Below are positions 56,252-64,000 of a DNA stretch of 64,000 nt, one piece after another. This DNA is from Pseudomonas fluorescens (GTDB lineage Bacteria; Pseudomonadota; Gammaproteobacteria; Pseudomonadales; Pseudomonadaceae). A program made the position numbers and the translations under genes. Every line of letters begins with the position of its first letter. The first letter of the stretch is position 1. Below the pieces are notes generated by a model that worked only from the letters and a program-made list of their open reading frames with translations, did no database searches and was not told the DNA's origin. The stretch is from positions 372,001-436,000 of the forward strand of contig NZ_CABVIY010000004.1 of assembly GCF_902498195.1 (NCBI RefSeq), written 5' to 3'.

Positions 56252-58171
56252 TCACGAAGCGGTCCAGCCAAGGGCGAACAATGTTTCTCCTGGCAGCTCG
56301 AAATTCACGCGACCGTCGTGGCAGTCGAAGGGCGCGTCGCGGCTGCGGTTGTCGGCACCAAAGTAGCGTAATGAGCCGTTGGTCAGCGGGCACTCGGCAC
56401 CGCTCAGTGTCACATGCTGCAGGCGTGAGCCCTTGTTGACCCCCAGCAGGCTGCGCTTGTCGTCCTCGGCCATGGCCAGCACGTCGACCTCGAACGCAGC
56501 GTTGTCCAGGTGCATCACGCTGTGCAGCCAGTGCTGCTGGATGAACTGCTGGGCCAGGCCGACCGGCTTGAGTTCGAAACGCTCGTCGCCCTGGACGCGA
56601 AACATGCCCTTGGGGTATCCGGGCTCGTCGCCGGCCAGGAACCAGTTGAGCATCTCCAGCAAGCCGTCCTGGGACGCGTTGATGACGACCGAGGCCCACC
56701 ACAGCGAGGCGAAGTGGGTTTCCTGATCGTAGGGGCTCAGGCTTGAGCCGGCGGAGATGTTGGTCTGGTCCAGCAGCAAGGCCTTGCGCGGCCTGCCATT
56801 GGCGTCCAGTCCGACCAGGTCGGCGGCGCGGCGCACGCTGTCGCGATACACCCGGGTGGCCAGCAGGTCGCGGATCATCCATTCGTGCCAGGCCAGCGCA
56901 TCGACCTGATCGCCGGATTCCTTCAATAAACGCCGGGCCCAGTCGATGCCGCGCTTGTCGGCAGCGTTGTCGGTGAACGGGCCGTTGATCAGTCGCGAGC
57001 TGGCCGGCATGGCGATGCGCACGCCAGCCTTGGCATTGTCCGGGTTGCTGCGCACCTGCCGGGCCATGCTGTTGAAAAGGCTTTGATAGTGGGCATAGTC
57101 CGGATAATTGAGGTTCGGCTCGTCGGCAAACCCGATGTAATGCGTGCCTTTGCCGCCCAGCGTGCGCATCGTGGCGAGCCAGGCGTCGAGGCCGGCGTTG
57201 CTGGTGGCATCGGCTTGCAGATCGGCCTGGCGCTGACTGCCGGCCAGCAGCGTGATGTCCTGGGTGATGCCGAAGCGGTCCTGGTACAGCTGGCGGAAAG
57301 TGTCTTCGTAATGCGGTCGGTTCGCGGTGATGTCGACGAAGCTGTAGTAACCGCCGGCCTGTGGCTTGAGCGCATCGAATACGGCATAACTCGCGGGCGG
57401 CGGCATGGTGTAGGGCAGGGCGATGCCCAGGTTCGGCGTCTTGCCGAGGATTTCCGTGTGCAAGGTCAGCCGGGTCTGGCCGTCATCTTCTTGCAGGGGT
57501 TTTAGTTGCTGCGGATTCTGCGCAAACAGGTTTGGCGTGCCGTCGAGCCAGAACGCCGCCTTGCCGCTGCCCTGCAAGTGCAGGCGCCAGACCTGATCGG
57601 TACTGGCGACGGGTAACGCGACCTGATCGAACTGCGAGTAGGCGTCATAGGGTTTGAGGACCAGCGACAGCTGTTTGCCGTCGCCCACGCGTTGGGCCTG
57701 CAAAGCGCCGACGCCGCCGTGGTACTTGCCGGCCAGCACCGCCTGTTCGCCCGCCGCGACTTTGAAATACAGCTCATCGCCGTCGCGGGTTTGAGCGCTG
57801 AAATGCACCTTGGCCGGGGCGAACAGCGCCACCGTGCGTTCGTCGTGCTCGACCCTGTAACGGCGAAAGCTGTAGCCGGGGATCTCCAATCGATAACTGC
57901 TGGCGCCCGGCGCCAACGGCCAGCGTTGGCTGCCGCTGGTTTCCTGGGCGGCAATCACCCGTTCGCCCTCGAGTTTGCCCTGGCCGTCCAGCAGGTACAG
58001 GTGTTCTTCGTTGGCACTTGCCTGCCAGGCCGGCACCCAGCTCACGGTCACGGTGTCGGGGCGATCCGCTTGCAGGTACAGGCTGCCGTCGCGGATGTCG
58101 GACCAGCGCATCTGCCCGGCATAAGCGTCGAGCGACAGGCTCAGGCTCAGCGCCAGCGCGAAGTATTTCAT
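56252..58171 (-). CDS. Periplasmic glycosyl-hydrolase-like protein of the polysaccharide operon
   Basis: The product is 639 aa with signal peptide MKYFALALSLSLSLDAYA^G. Residues ~25-250 look like beta-sandwich domains. Residues ~270-560 look like a (beta/alpha)8 glycosidase: YIGFADEPNLNYPDY would hold the acid/base Glu and LAWHEWMIRDL a second Glu. PslG and other exopolysaccharide loci have such endoglycosidases to free or trim chains. I could not assign a GH family. The stated start has GGAAG upstream; the frame continues further only through another gene. It overlaps the flippase gene by 4 bases. Confidence 0.7.
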   Translation of the reverse strand: MKYFALALSLSLSLDAYAGQMRWSDIRDGSLYLQADRPDTVTVSWVPAWQASANEEHLYLLDGQGKLEGERVIAAQETSGSQRWPLAPGASSYRLEIPGYSFRRYRVEHDERTVALFAPAKVHFSAQTRDGDELYFKVAAGEQAVLAGKYHGGVGALQAQRVGDGKQLSLVLKPYDAYSQFDQVALPVASTDQVWRLHLQGSGKAAFWLDGTPNLFAQNPQQLKPLQEDDGQTRLTLHTEILGKTPNLGIALPYTMPPPASYAVFDALKPQAGGYYSFVDITANRPHYEDTFRQLYQDRFGITQDITLLAGSQRQADLQADATSNAGLDAWLATMRTLGGKGTHYIGFADEPNLNYPDYAHYQSLFNSMARQVRSNPDNAKAGVRIAMPASSRLINGPFTDNAADKRGIDWARRLLKESGDQVDALAWHEWMIRDLLATRVYRDSVRRAADLVGLDANGRPRKALLLDQTNISAGSSLSPYDQETHFASLWWASVVINASQDGLLEMLNWFLAGDEPGYPKGMFRVQGDERFELKPVGLAQQFIQQHWLHSVMHLDNAAFEVDVLAMAEDDKRSLLGVNKGSRLQHVTLSGAECPLTNGSLRYFGADNRSRDAPFDCHDGRVNFELPGETLFALGWTAS

Positions 58172-59472
58172 GCCGACTTCCGTTGCAGCATTTGCACCAT
58201 CGGTGCCAGGTCGCTGGGCAGGATGATCAGGGTTTGCCAGAACGGCACCCGGCTCAAACGGCAAAACATCGCCAGCAACGCGATGGTCACCGCCAGGTAG
58301 GCGATGGACGAGGCCGCCGCCGCGCCGACGATGCCGTAGGCCGGAATCAGCAACAGGTTCAACGCCAGATTGAGCAAGGCGCCCAGGCCCATCATCAGCG
58401 AAATCGAGCCAGGTCGGTTCTTGCCCAGCAGGTCCAGGCGCAGGATGCTCCCATAGCACAACCCCAGTAGCCCCGGCAGCAGGGCCAGCAATGCCGGATA
58501 GGCCGGCTGATACGCGACCCCGAACAGGGTGACGATCAGCCATTCGCCGATCAGGGCCATGGTCAGGCACGCGCCGAGCATCACAGTGGCCGTCAGGCGC
58601 AGGGCCAGCGGCGTGACGATCTCGATACCTTCTTCCTGTTGCAGCAGGCGCTTCATCAAGGGCGTGGTCACCGCCTCCGGGACGATCAGCAGCAACTCGG
58701 CGGCCGCGCTGGCCATGGCGTAATGACCCAGGGCGGTGCTGCCGAGCAGGGCGCCGATGAACAGGTAGTCGGAACGCAGGATGACCTGCTGGAACAGCAG
58801 GTCCGGATGGCTGCGGGCACTGAAACGCAGCAGTTCGTTCTGACTGGCGCGGTCCCATTGCAGGGTCAGCGGTTGAGTGCGCTTGAGCCACCACCAGCCG
58901 ACCAGCACCACCAGGCTGATCCCGGCCAGCCAGCTGATCAGCGCCGCTTCCAGGGCGGCGCTTTTCCACATCCCGAACAAACCGAGAAACAGCAGCAAGG
59001 GCGCCAGCGACTCGATCAGGCGCAAGCCATTGAACGCCACCACGCCCCCCGAGGCGTTATGCAAGGTCAGCAGGCCACTCTTGAGCACGGTCAGCGGCAC
59101 CGCCAGCAGTAACAGCCAGGCCAATAGCCCGAGTTGGGTGGTGATATCCAGTTCACTGCCGAACTCGCGGGTCAGCGTGACCACCAGCACAGTCAACAAA
59201 CCGGCCAGCAGGCAGCCGAACACCAACACCTGACTCAGCAACAAGCCCATGGGCCGTTGCTTGGCGGCCTGGTAGCCCACCGCCGAATTCAACCCGCCGC
59301 TGGTGGCGGCACTGATCAGGTCCGGCAGGGCGCTGAGCAAGGCAAACAGGCCGCGCTCACTGGGCCCGAGGATCCGCGCCAGCAATACGTTGCGCAGCAG
59401 GCGCAGGCCGATCATCGCCAGTTTGGTGCCCATGCTCAGGGCCAGGTCCTTGAGGTACCGGCTGCGACTCAT
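58168..59472 (-). CDS. Wzx-type polysaccharide flippase
   Basis: The 434-aa protein has about twelve membrane segments, with the family's start (KDLALSMGTKLAMIGLRLLRNVLLARILG) and late SIAYLAVTIALLAMFC. It would flip lipid-linked repeat units across the inner membrane. It is coupled by ATGA to genes on both sides. Together with the ligase/polymerase at 62577 it indicates a Wzx/Wzy-type polymer. Confidence 0.85.
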   Translation of the reverse strand: MSRSRYLKDLALSMGTKLAMIGLRLLRNVLLARILGPSERGLFALLSALPDLISAATSGGLNSAVGYQAAKQRPMGLLLSQVLVFGCLLAGLLTVLVVTLTREFGSELDITTQLGLLAWLLLLAVPLTVLKSGLLTLHNASGGVVAFNGLRLIESLAPLLLFLGLFGMWKSAALEAALISWLAGISLVVLVGWWWLKRTQPLTLQWDRASQNELLRFSARSHPDLLFQQVILRSDYLFIGALLGSTALGHYAMASAAAELLLIVPEAVTTPLMKRLLQQEEGIEIVTPLALRLTATVMLGACLTMALIGEWLIVTLFGVAYQPAYPALLALLPGLLGLCYGSILRLDLLGKNRPGSISLMMGLGALLNLALNLLLIPAYGIVGAAAASSIAYLAVTIALLAMFCRLSRVPFWQTLIILPSDLAPMVQMLQRKSA

Positions 59473-60470
59473 GGGCGGGCCCCACGGTAGATGCGCCAGG
59501 ACAGCAACTCGGGATTACGCGCCGTGCGCTGGCTGACGCCGAACCGTGGCAAGGCCAGCGGGTCGCTGTGGCCGCGATAAATCCCGGTGCCCGTGCCCAG
59601 GGCGAACGGGAAATGGTGATCGGCCACGTGTTGGCGCACCCGCGCATCGTTGTCGCCATTGGGATAGCAATACACTGGCAGCGGCCGGTTGCAGCCGTTG
59701 AGCAGGGCCTGGCGGCTGCGGCTCAATTCTTCATCCAGGCGTTGGTCGTCGAGGCCGGTGAGGATGGCATGGCTGGCACCGTGGGGGCCGAAACGCACCA
59801 GGCCGGAGGATTCCAGCGAGCGCACCTGATGCCAGTCCAGCGCCTGCGGCAGCGATTCCTGCGGGCAGGCGTCGGTCAGGCGATTGAGGTCCGCCGGCGA
59901 CAAGGTTTTGAGCTGTTGCAGAAAGTGCAGGAGGGCCAGGCTGCGCCTTTGCTCATCCGGGTCATCGCACGACGCCGGCAACGGGCGTCCCAGTTGCTGC
60001 AAGCAGTCGATCAATGGCCGGCGGGCCTGTTCGCCATGGCTGTTCCACAGGGTTTCGCCGATGCTCTCCCACCAGAAACGCTGGCGACTGCCGATGAAAT
60101 CCGTGGACAGGAAAATGCTCGCCGGCACCTGGTATTTCTGCAACAGCGGGAAGGCATTCACCGCGTTGTCGCGCCAGCCGTCGTCAAACGTCAGCGTCAC
60201 TTTCGGCCGCGTCGAGCGCAGGCTGCCCGGTTGCAGAATTTCCATCAGCGGCACGCAGTCGAAATATTTTCTCAACCAGATCAGCAAATGCTCGAACGCC
60301 TTGGGCCCCAGGCACAGTTCATTGCGATGGGGCAACTCGGCGGCGTGGTCGTCGGGCAACACCCGGTGCAGCATCAGGATCACGCCGGCGCCGTGCAGTT
60401 GCTGGCGTCCGACCGGGGAATTGAGGTACAGCCAGCCGCTGGTGCGTTTTAACAATTGTTTGATCGCCAT
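59469..60470 (-). CDS. Polysaccharide deacetylase (NodB-type)
   Basis: The 333-aa product begins with GAGVILMLHRVLPDDH, then has the NodB metal motif VTLTFDDGWRDNAVNAFPLL, FLSTDFIGSRQRFWWESIGE and later FGPHGASHAILTGL and VYCYPNGDND. It removes acetyl groups from amino-sugar polymers, or at least binds them. No signal peptide is seen, so the place of action is unclear. It overlaps the flippase gene at ATGA. Confidence 0.85.
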   Translation of the reverse strand: MAIKQLLKRTSGWLYLNSPVGRQQLHGAGVILMLHRVLPDDHAAELPHRNELCLGPKAFEHLLIWLRKYFDCVPLMEILQPGSLRSTRPKVTLTFDDGWRDNAVNAFPLLQKYQVPASIFLSTDFIGSRQRFWWESIGETLWNSHGEQARRPLIDCLQQLGRPLPASCDDPDEQRRSLALLHFLQQLKTLSPADLNRLTDACPQESLPQALDWHQVRSLESSGLVRFGPHGASHAILTGLDDQRLDEELSRSRQALLNGCNRPLPVYCYPNGDNDARVRQHVADHHFPFALGTGTGIYRGHSDPLALPRFGVSQRTARNPELLSWRIYRGARP

Positions 60471-60482
60471 GGCACGCGTCTC

Positions 60483-61619
60483 TCATCGATTTTGCTCGGG
60501 ATTCCATTGCGCATAACGCTGGCCGCGCAGGAATTGCCACAGACCGATGCTCATCCCGGCGAGGGTCACCAGGAGGAAAGCGGCGAGGCGAAAGGGTTTG
60601 GGCAAGCGGTGTTGTGAATCCAGAAGACCGGCGATGGCCACCGCGTAGCCGAGCAACTGGGCGATCAGGCTAAGGCGATAGAAGACGTGGTCGTCCCACA
60701 GCCAGAAATTGCTCAGCAGCAGCGGCAGCAGCAGGATCGGCGCCAGACGCCGGATCAGCTTGTGGCTGATCAGGGCAATCGCATACAGGCCGTGCTTGAA
60801 CGGGTTGAGCAGTTCACGGCGCTGGGCCAGGCTTTGCAGGCCGCCAACGGTCACCCGCTGGCGACGCCGGAATTGCTTGTCGGCTTCATCCACACCGGTA
60901 TCGATCACCCGGGCCTGGGGCACGTAGATGATCCGCTTGTGCGCCACTGGCGCGCAGGTGCTGATAAAGAAGTCATCGTTGACTTCGGCCGGCACGTTCT
61001 GGAACAACTCGCGACGCAAGGCGAGCAGGGCGCCATCGGCGGAGACCATGCAGCCGGTGCGATTTTCCACGGTGCGCAGCCAGCCCTCGTAATGCCGGTA
61101 CAGGCTGTCGCCGATGCTCAGGCCCTTGCCGGTCACCGGGATCAGCATGTGCCCGGCGCAGGCGCCGACCTTGGGATCGGCCAGTGGCGCGAGCAGGTGG
61201 CCGAGGGTGTCGGTGGACCATTGGTTATCGGCGTCGGTGAACACCAGGATCTCACCGGTGCTGAGCGCGGCCCCGGCATTGAGGGTTGCCGCCTTGCCCT
61301 GGCGCGGCAGGTCGAGCACGGTAATGCGCGGATCGACGACTTTGCGCGCGCAGGCCACGGTGTCGTCGGTCGAGCCGTCGCTGGCCAGAATGATGTGCAG
61401 TGAACGCGCCTGGTAATCCTGGGCCAGCACGGTGCGCAATTTCTCTTCGATGTGCCGGGCCTCGTTGTGTGCGGCGATCACGATGCTCACGTCCATCGCC
61501 GTCGGCGGGCCCGGACGCCGCGCCGCAAACAGGGGCGCCAGCACCGTCAGCAGCAGCGGGTAGCCCAGGTAGGCGTAGACCGGCAACAACAGGCACAACC
61601 AGAAAATGAATTCAGCCAC
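60483..61619 (-). CDS. Membrane glycosyltransferase family 2
   Basis: The 378-aa GT-A enzyme has an N-terminal membrane helix (FIFWLCLLLPVYAYLGYPLL) and C-terminal helices. Catalytic marks are VSIVIAAHNEARHI, ILASDGSTDDT, LVFTDADNQW (DXD), NDDFFISTC and QRRR-like FRRRQRVTVGG, the processive synthase pattern. It would extend the polymer or load a lipid carrier. The start is GTG 61619, with AGGAGG 7 bases upstream; it overlaps the preceding gene by 8 bases. Confidence 0.85.
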   Translation of the reverse strand: MAEFIFWLCLLLPVYAYLGYPLLLTVLAPLFAARRPGPPTAMDVSIVIAAHNEARHIEEKLRTVLAQDYQARSLHIILASDGSTDDTVACARKVVDPRITVLDLPRQGKAATLNAGAALSTGEILVFTDADNQWSTDTLGHLLAPLADPKVGACAGHMLIPVTGKGLSIGDSLYRHYEGWLRTVENRTGCMVSADGALLALRRELFQNVPAEVNDDFFISTCAPVAHKRIIYVPQARVIDTGVDEADKQFRRRQRVTVGGLQSLAQRRELLNPFKHGLYAIALISHKLIRRLAPILLLPLLLSNFWLWDDHVFYRLSLIAQLLGYAVAIAGLLDSQHRLPKPFRLAAFLLVTLAGMSIGLWQFLRGQRYAQWNPEQNR

Positions 61620-62580
61620 GGGCGGGCCTCCTGGCATTCCATTGACACAGGCTGAGAATGAACGCGGCGCCGGCCAGGTGCAGACGCACCCAGTGCAGGC
61701 CCCACAGTTGCAGGGTCAGGCCGGCATCGCGGTGTTTCAGGCTCTGGCGCAGGCTCAGCACCAGCGCCGGCAGGCTGGTCATCAGCAACAGCAGCAACGC
61801 CAGCGGCCACTGGCCGTGGATCAGGGCGAACATCGCCGCGATATCCAGCACCCAGGCGGCCATCGACAGCATCGGGAAACGCAGCAGGCGCAGGTTCAGG
61901 CCATGGCTGCGCAGCAGTTGCAGGTGACTGCCCTGGCGCCAGAACTCCTTGCCCATCCATTCGCGCCAACTGCCCTCGTAGCCCCAGTGCAGGGCGACGC
62001 TCTGGTTGACCGACAGCAGGCGGGCACCCGCGCTGCACAGGCGCAGGGTGAAGTCCTTGTCCTCGCCGGTGCGCAGGTTTTCATTGAAGCCGCCGACCTT
62101 GTCGAACCAGTGATGACGCATCAGCAGGTTGGCGCTGGGCAGCCAGCGCACGGACTGCACCGTTTCGACACTGGGACGCAGCATGCGCCGTTGCCAGGCG
62201 CTGGCGTACCACGGGGCCTCGGCCGGCGTGTGCAGGTCCAGCCCGAGGATGTCGACCTGAACCGCGGTCTGGATTTTCAGCAGCAGGGTGATCCAGTCCT
62301 CGGGCATCTCGATATCGGCATCGATGAACGCCAGCCAGTCCCCGGTGGCGACGGCCGCCCCGCGATTGCGCAGGGCGCCGATCAACAGGCCGGGCATGTC
62401 CAGCACCTGCGCGCCAAACTGCCGGGCAATCTGCGGTCCCTGATCGGTGGAGCCGTTGTCGACCACGATCAACTCGCATTCAATGCCGGCGGAATCGGCG
62501 GCGTGTTGCGCGGCGATCAGGGTCCGGGTGATGTGCGGGGCTTCATTAAACATCGGGATGACGATACTGATGCGACTCAT
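61612..62580 (-). CDS. Glycosyltransferase family 2
   Basis: The product is 322 aa. It starts MSRISIVIPMFNEAPHITRT; further marks are IVVDNGSTDQGPQIARQFGA, WLAFIDADIEMPEDW (DXD) and TGEDKDFTLRL (catalytic base region). One or two hydrophobic segments lie near the C-terminus. Acceptor and donor sugars cannot be read. It is coupled by ATGA to the ligase gene upstream and by an 8-base overlap to the next GT. Confidence 0.85.
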   Translation of the reverse strand: MSRISIVIPMFNEAPHITRTLIAAQHAADSAGIECELIVVDNGSTDQGPQIARQFGAQVLDMPGLLIGALRNRGAAVATGDWLAFIDADIEMPEDWITLLLKIQTAVQVDILGLDLHTPAEAPWYASAWQRRMLRPSVETVQSVRWLPSANLLMRHHWFDKVGGFNENLRTGEDKDFTLRLCSAGARLLSVNQSVALHWGYEGSWREWMGKEFWRQGSHLQLLRSHGLNLRLLRFPMLSMAAWVLDIAAMFALIHGQWPLALLLLLMTSLPALVLSLRQSLKHRDAGLTLQLWGLHWVRLHLAGAAFILSLCQWNARRPARG

Positions 62581-63950
62581 GCCTTGGCCTCCAGTGTTGG
62601 ACTTTCTTCGGCTTTCAGACGCAGCACGCTGGTCAGGGCGAGCATGATCCACACGTACTTTTGATTCGGCGCGCTGAGGAACATCAGGAACAGCGTCAGC
62701 GACAGAAGACTCATGCCCAGGTGTGTCATCAGGTCGGCCTGTTCCCTGTTACGGCGCTGCATCCAGGCGCGTCGGGCGCGCATCAGGTTGTACAAGCCCA
62801 GCCCCAGCATGCCGACGAACATCAGGCCGGCGGGAATCCCCAGTTCACTGAATACCTGCAGGTAGGTGTTGTGGGCTTCGCGGTACAGGTCGCCGATTTT
62901 TCGGTTGGCGGAAAATGCCTTGGCATAACCGGTGGGGGCGTAATGCATCGGGAACGTCCCAGGGCCGGTACCCAACAGCGGGTTCTCGCGGATCATCTGG
63001 CTGCCGACCACAATGTAGGAGGCACGACGACCGAGGGATTCATCCTTGCCCTGGGCCTTGGCCCCTGAACTCAGGATGCTCAGGGACTGGATACGTTCGA
63101 CGTAGCCGGGCGGCATCGAATAAATGGCCAACGGAATCACGATGGCCATACCGAGCATGGCAAAACCCAGGTGACGCGGACGGATGCGCGGCAAGTACGC
63201 GCGGTAATGCCACATGCCAATGATCAGGCTCAGCACCAACACCACCAGCCCCGATCGGGATTCGGTCTTGGTCATTCCGCCCAGCAACAACAGGCAGCAA
63301 CCCAGCCAGAGCAAGCGTTGCAGCACGTTCGGGCTGCGGATCACCAGCAACAGGGCCATCGGTACGGCGAAGGCGATCAACATGGCAAACGCGTTCGGGT
63401 CTTCCAGCAGGCCGGAAGCGCGGCCCTGATCCTGAAACCTGCTGGAAAACATCGCCAGTGCGCAGGTCAGGGTGACGCTGACGGTCACCAGCCGGGCGAA
63501 CAGGTCGAGGTTCAACTCGCGACCGATCAGCAGGGTGATCACAAACAGAATCAGGCCAACGCTCAGTTCCCGCAGATTTTCGAGCGACATGCCCATGTCA
63601 TCGGTGTTTAACAGGCTCAGCAGGTAAAGCGCCATGAACCCGATCAGGAAGCGCCAGATATTGCTGCGCAACCGCTCGGACGGAATCTGGTGCATGGCCA
63701 GTTGCAGCATCAGGATCAGCGCCAGTGAGGCCCCGACGAACTTGGTGCCCGACAAGGCGCTGCCCTTGAATAAACCTTCGAACGGCACGAGCGCCGCGAT
63801 CCCCAGCAGGCCCCAGGCCGGCTTGCGGTACAGCACCGCGATACCGGCCAGGCCGACCACCGCCCCCGGCGCCAGAAATGGATAGGGACTGGCGAGCAAT
63901 GCAAGGCAAACCAGGCCAAGCAGACTGACGATCGAGAGCGGGAAAATCAT
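62577..63950 (-). CDS. O-antigen ligase/polymerase (WaaL/Wzy-like)
   Basis: The 457-aa polytopic membrane protein has about eleven segments. The large periplasmic loop has GTGPGTFPMHYAPTGYAKAF and REAHNTYLQVFSELGIPAGL, the Wzy_C pattern with the conserved His. It would polymerise or ligate lipid-linked sugar units. GGGAGG precedes the ATG. The start overlaps the stop of the partial gene upstream at ATGA. Confidence 0.85.
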   Translation of the reverse strand: MIFPLSIVSLLGLVCLALLASPYPFLAPGAVVGLAGIAVLYRKPAWGLLGIAALVPFEGLFKGSALSGTKFVGASLALILMLQLAMHQIPSERLRSNIWRFLIGFMALYLLSLLNTDDMGMSLENLRELSVGLILFVITLLIGRELNLDLFARLVTVSVTLTCALAMFSSRFQDQGRASGLLEDPNAFAMLIAFAVPMALLLVIRSPNVLQRLLWLGCCLLLLGGMTKTESRSGLVVLVLSLIIGMWHYRAYLPRIRPRHLGFAMLGMAIVIPLAIYSMPPGYVERIQSLSILSSGAKAQGKDESLGRRASYIVVGSQMIRENPLLGTGPGTFPMHYAPTGYAKAFSANRKIGDLYREAHNTYLQVFSELGIPAGLMFVGMLGLGLYNLMRARRAWMQRRNREQADLMTHLGMSLLSLTLFLMFLSAPNQKYVWIMLALTSVLRLKAEESPTLEAKA

Positions 63951-64000
63951 GCGCGTGCCTCCCGTGCAGTACGGATATAAAGCTGCGACCAGCGTTCGGC
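63947..64000 (-). CDS. 3' end of an upstream gene of the polysaccharide operon (partial)
   Basis: The last 17 codons (ending ERWSQLYIRTAREARA) of an open frame run off the right edge. The TGA overlaps the ATG of the ligase gene (ATGA), which supports a real coding sequence. The tail is compatible with a family 1 glycosyltransferase, but too short to assign. Confidence 0.6.
   Translation of the reverse strand, partial: AERWSQLYIRTAREARA

Noticed and set aside
58172..58969. N-terminal extension of the glycosidase-like protein
   Set aside because: The extra frame overlaps the flippase gene, while a signal peptide and ribosome site support the start at 58171.

Overview
The window is chromosomal DNA of a Pseudomonas, most likely of the P. 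fluorescens group. The evidence is high GC codon use, many paired REP elements of the GTGGGAGCGGGCTTGCTCGCGA and GTAGGAGCGAGCNTGCTCGCGA types, and proteins that resemble Pseudomonas families throughout. No rRNA, tRNA or CRISPR array was seen.

Layout. (1) 1-6126: ordinary chromosome. It holds the 3' part of a YtcJ-like amidohydrolase, a YcaC-type hydrolase, an MscS channel with a cyclic-nucleotide domain, and a secreted alpha/beta hydrolase divergent from a LysR regulator. REP pairs separate the units. (2) 6141-49458: one continuous accessory island that I read as a Mn(II)-oxidation locus. It contains a giant multicopper oxidase (mnxG-like, 1951 aa), a second one (mcoA-like, 933 aa) and three SCO-type copper chaperones, one fused to cytochrome c. 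It also has a cytochrome c/periplasmic-binding-protein fusion, a beta-propeller protein, a parvulin-type PPIase and a lytic transglycosylase. A complete but unusual type II secretion/type IV pilus-like machine is split over two loci (xcmS-xcmT1; and an ATPase, PilM/N/O/P-like proteins, a lipoprotein secretin and three pseudopilins). The curli exporter genes csgE/F/G close the secretion operon. A convergent operon carries a very large curlin, a CsgB-like nucleator and two paralogous large secreted proteins. The locus also encodes its own regulation: two paralogous histidine kinases and an NtrC-type activator (mnxS/mnxR-like), plus a receiver-only protein at the head of the secretion operon. (3) 39817-41880: interspersed repeats and an IS110/IS1111-type insertion between the first kinase and mcoA. 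(4) 49521-64000: a methyltransferase, an acyltransferase, a GNAT/FemAB-like protein, then a Wzx/Wzy-type exopolysaccharide operon on the minus strand that runs off the right edge.

How it may work together. Five -24/-12 (sigma54) promoters with exact GG-N10-GC spacing precede the transglycosylase, mnxG, the secretion operon, the curlin operon (minus strand) and mcoA. Four of the five have a shared dyad, close to TTTCCCC-N6-GGGG, about 70-130 bp upstream. This is what a regulon under the NtrC-type activator encoded here would look like. The model is: the kinases and activator sense a signal; the sigma54 units then make oxidases, copper and heme loading factors, the secretion machine and an amyloid matrix; oxidases go to the cell surface, where the curli-like matrix may hold them or the Mn oxide. 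The individual homologies rest on visible motifs and on recalled work on Pseudomonas putida GB-1 (mnxG, mcoA, mnxS1/S2/R, xcm/csm genes). The shared operator and the integrated regulon are my inference.
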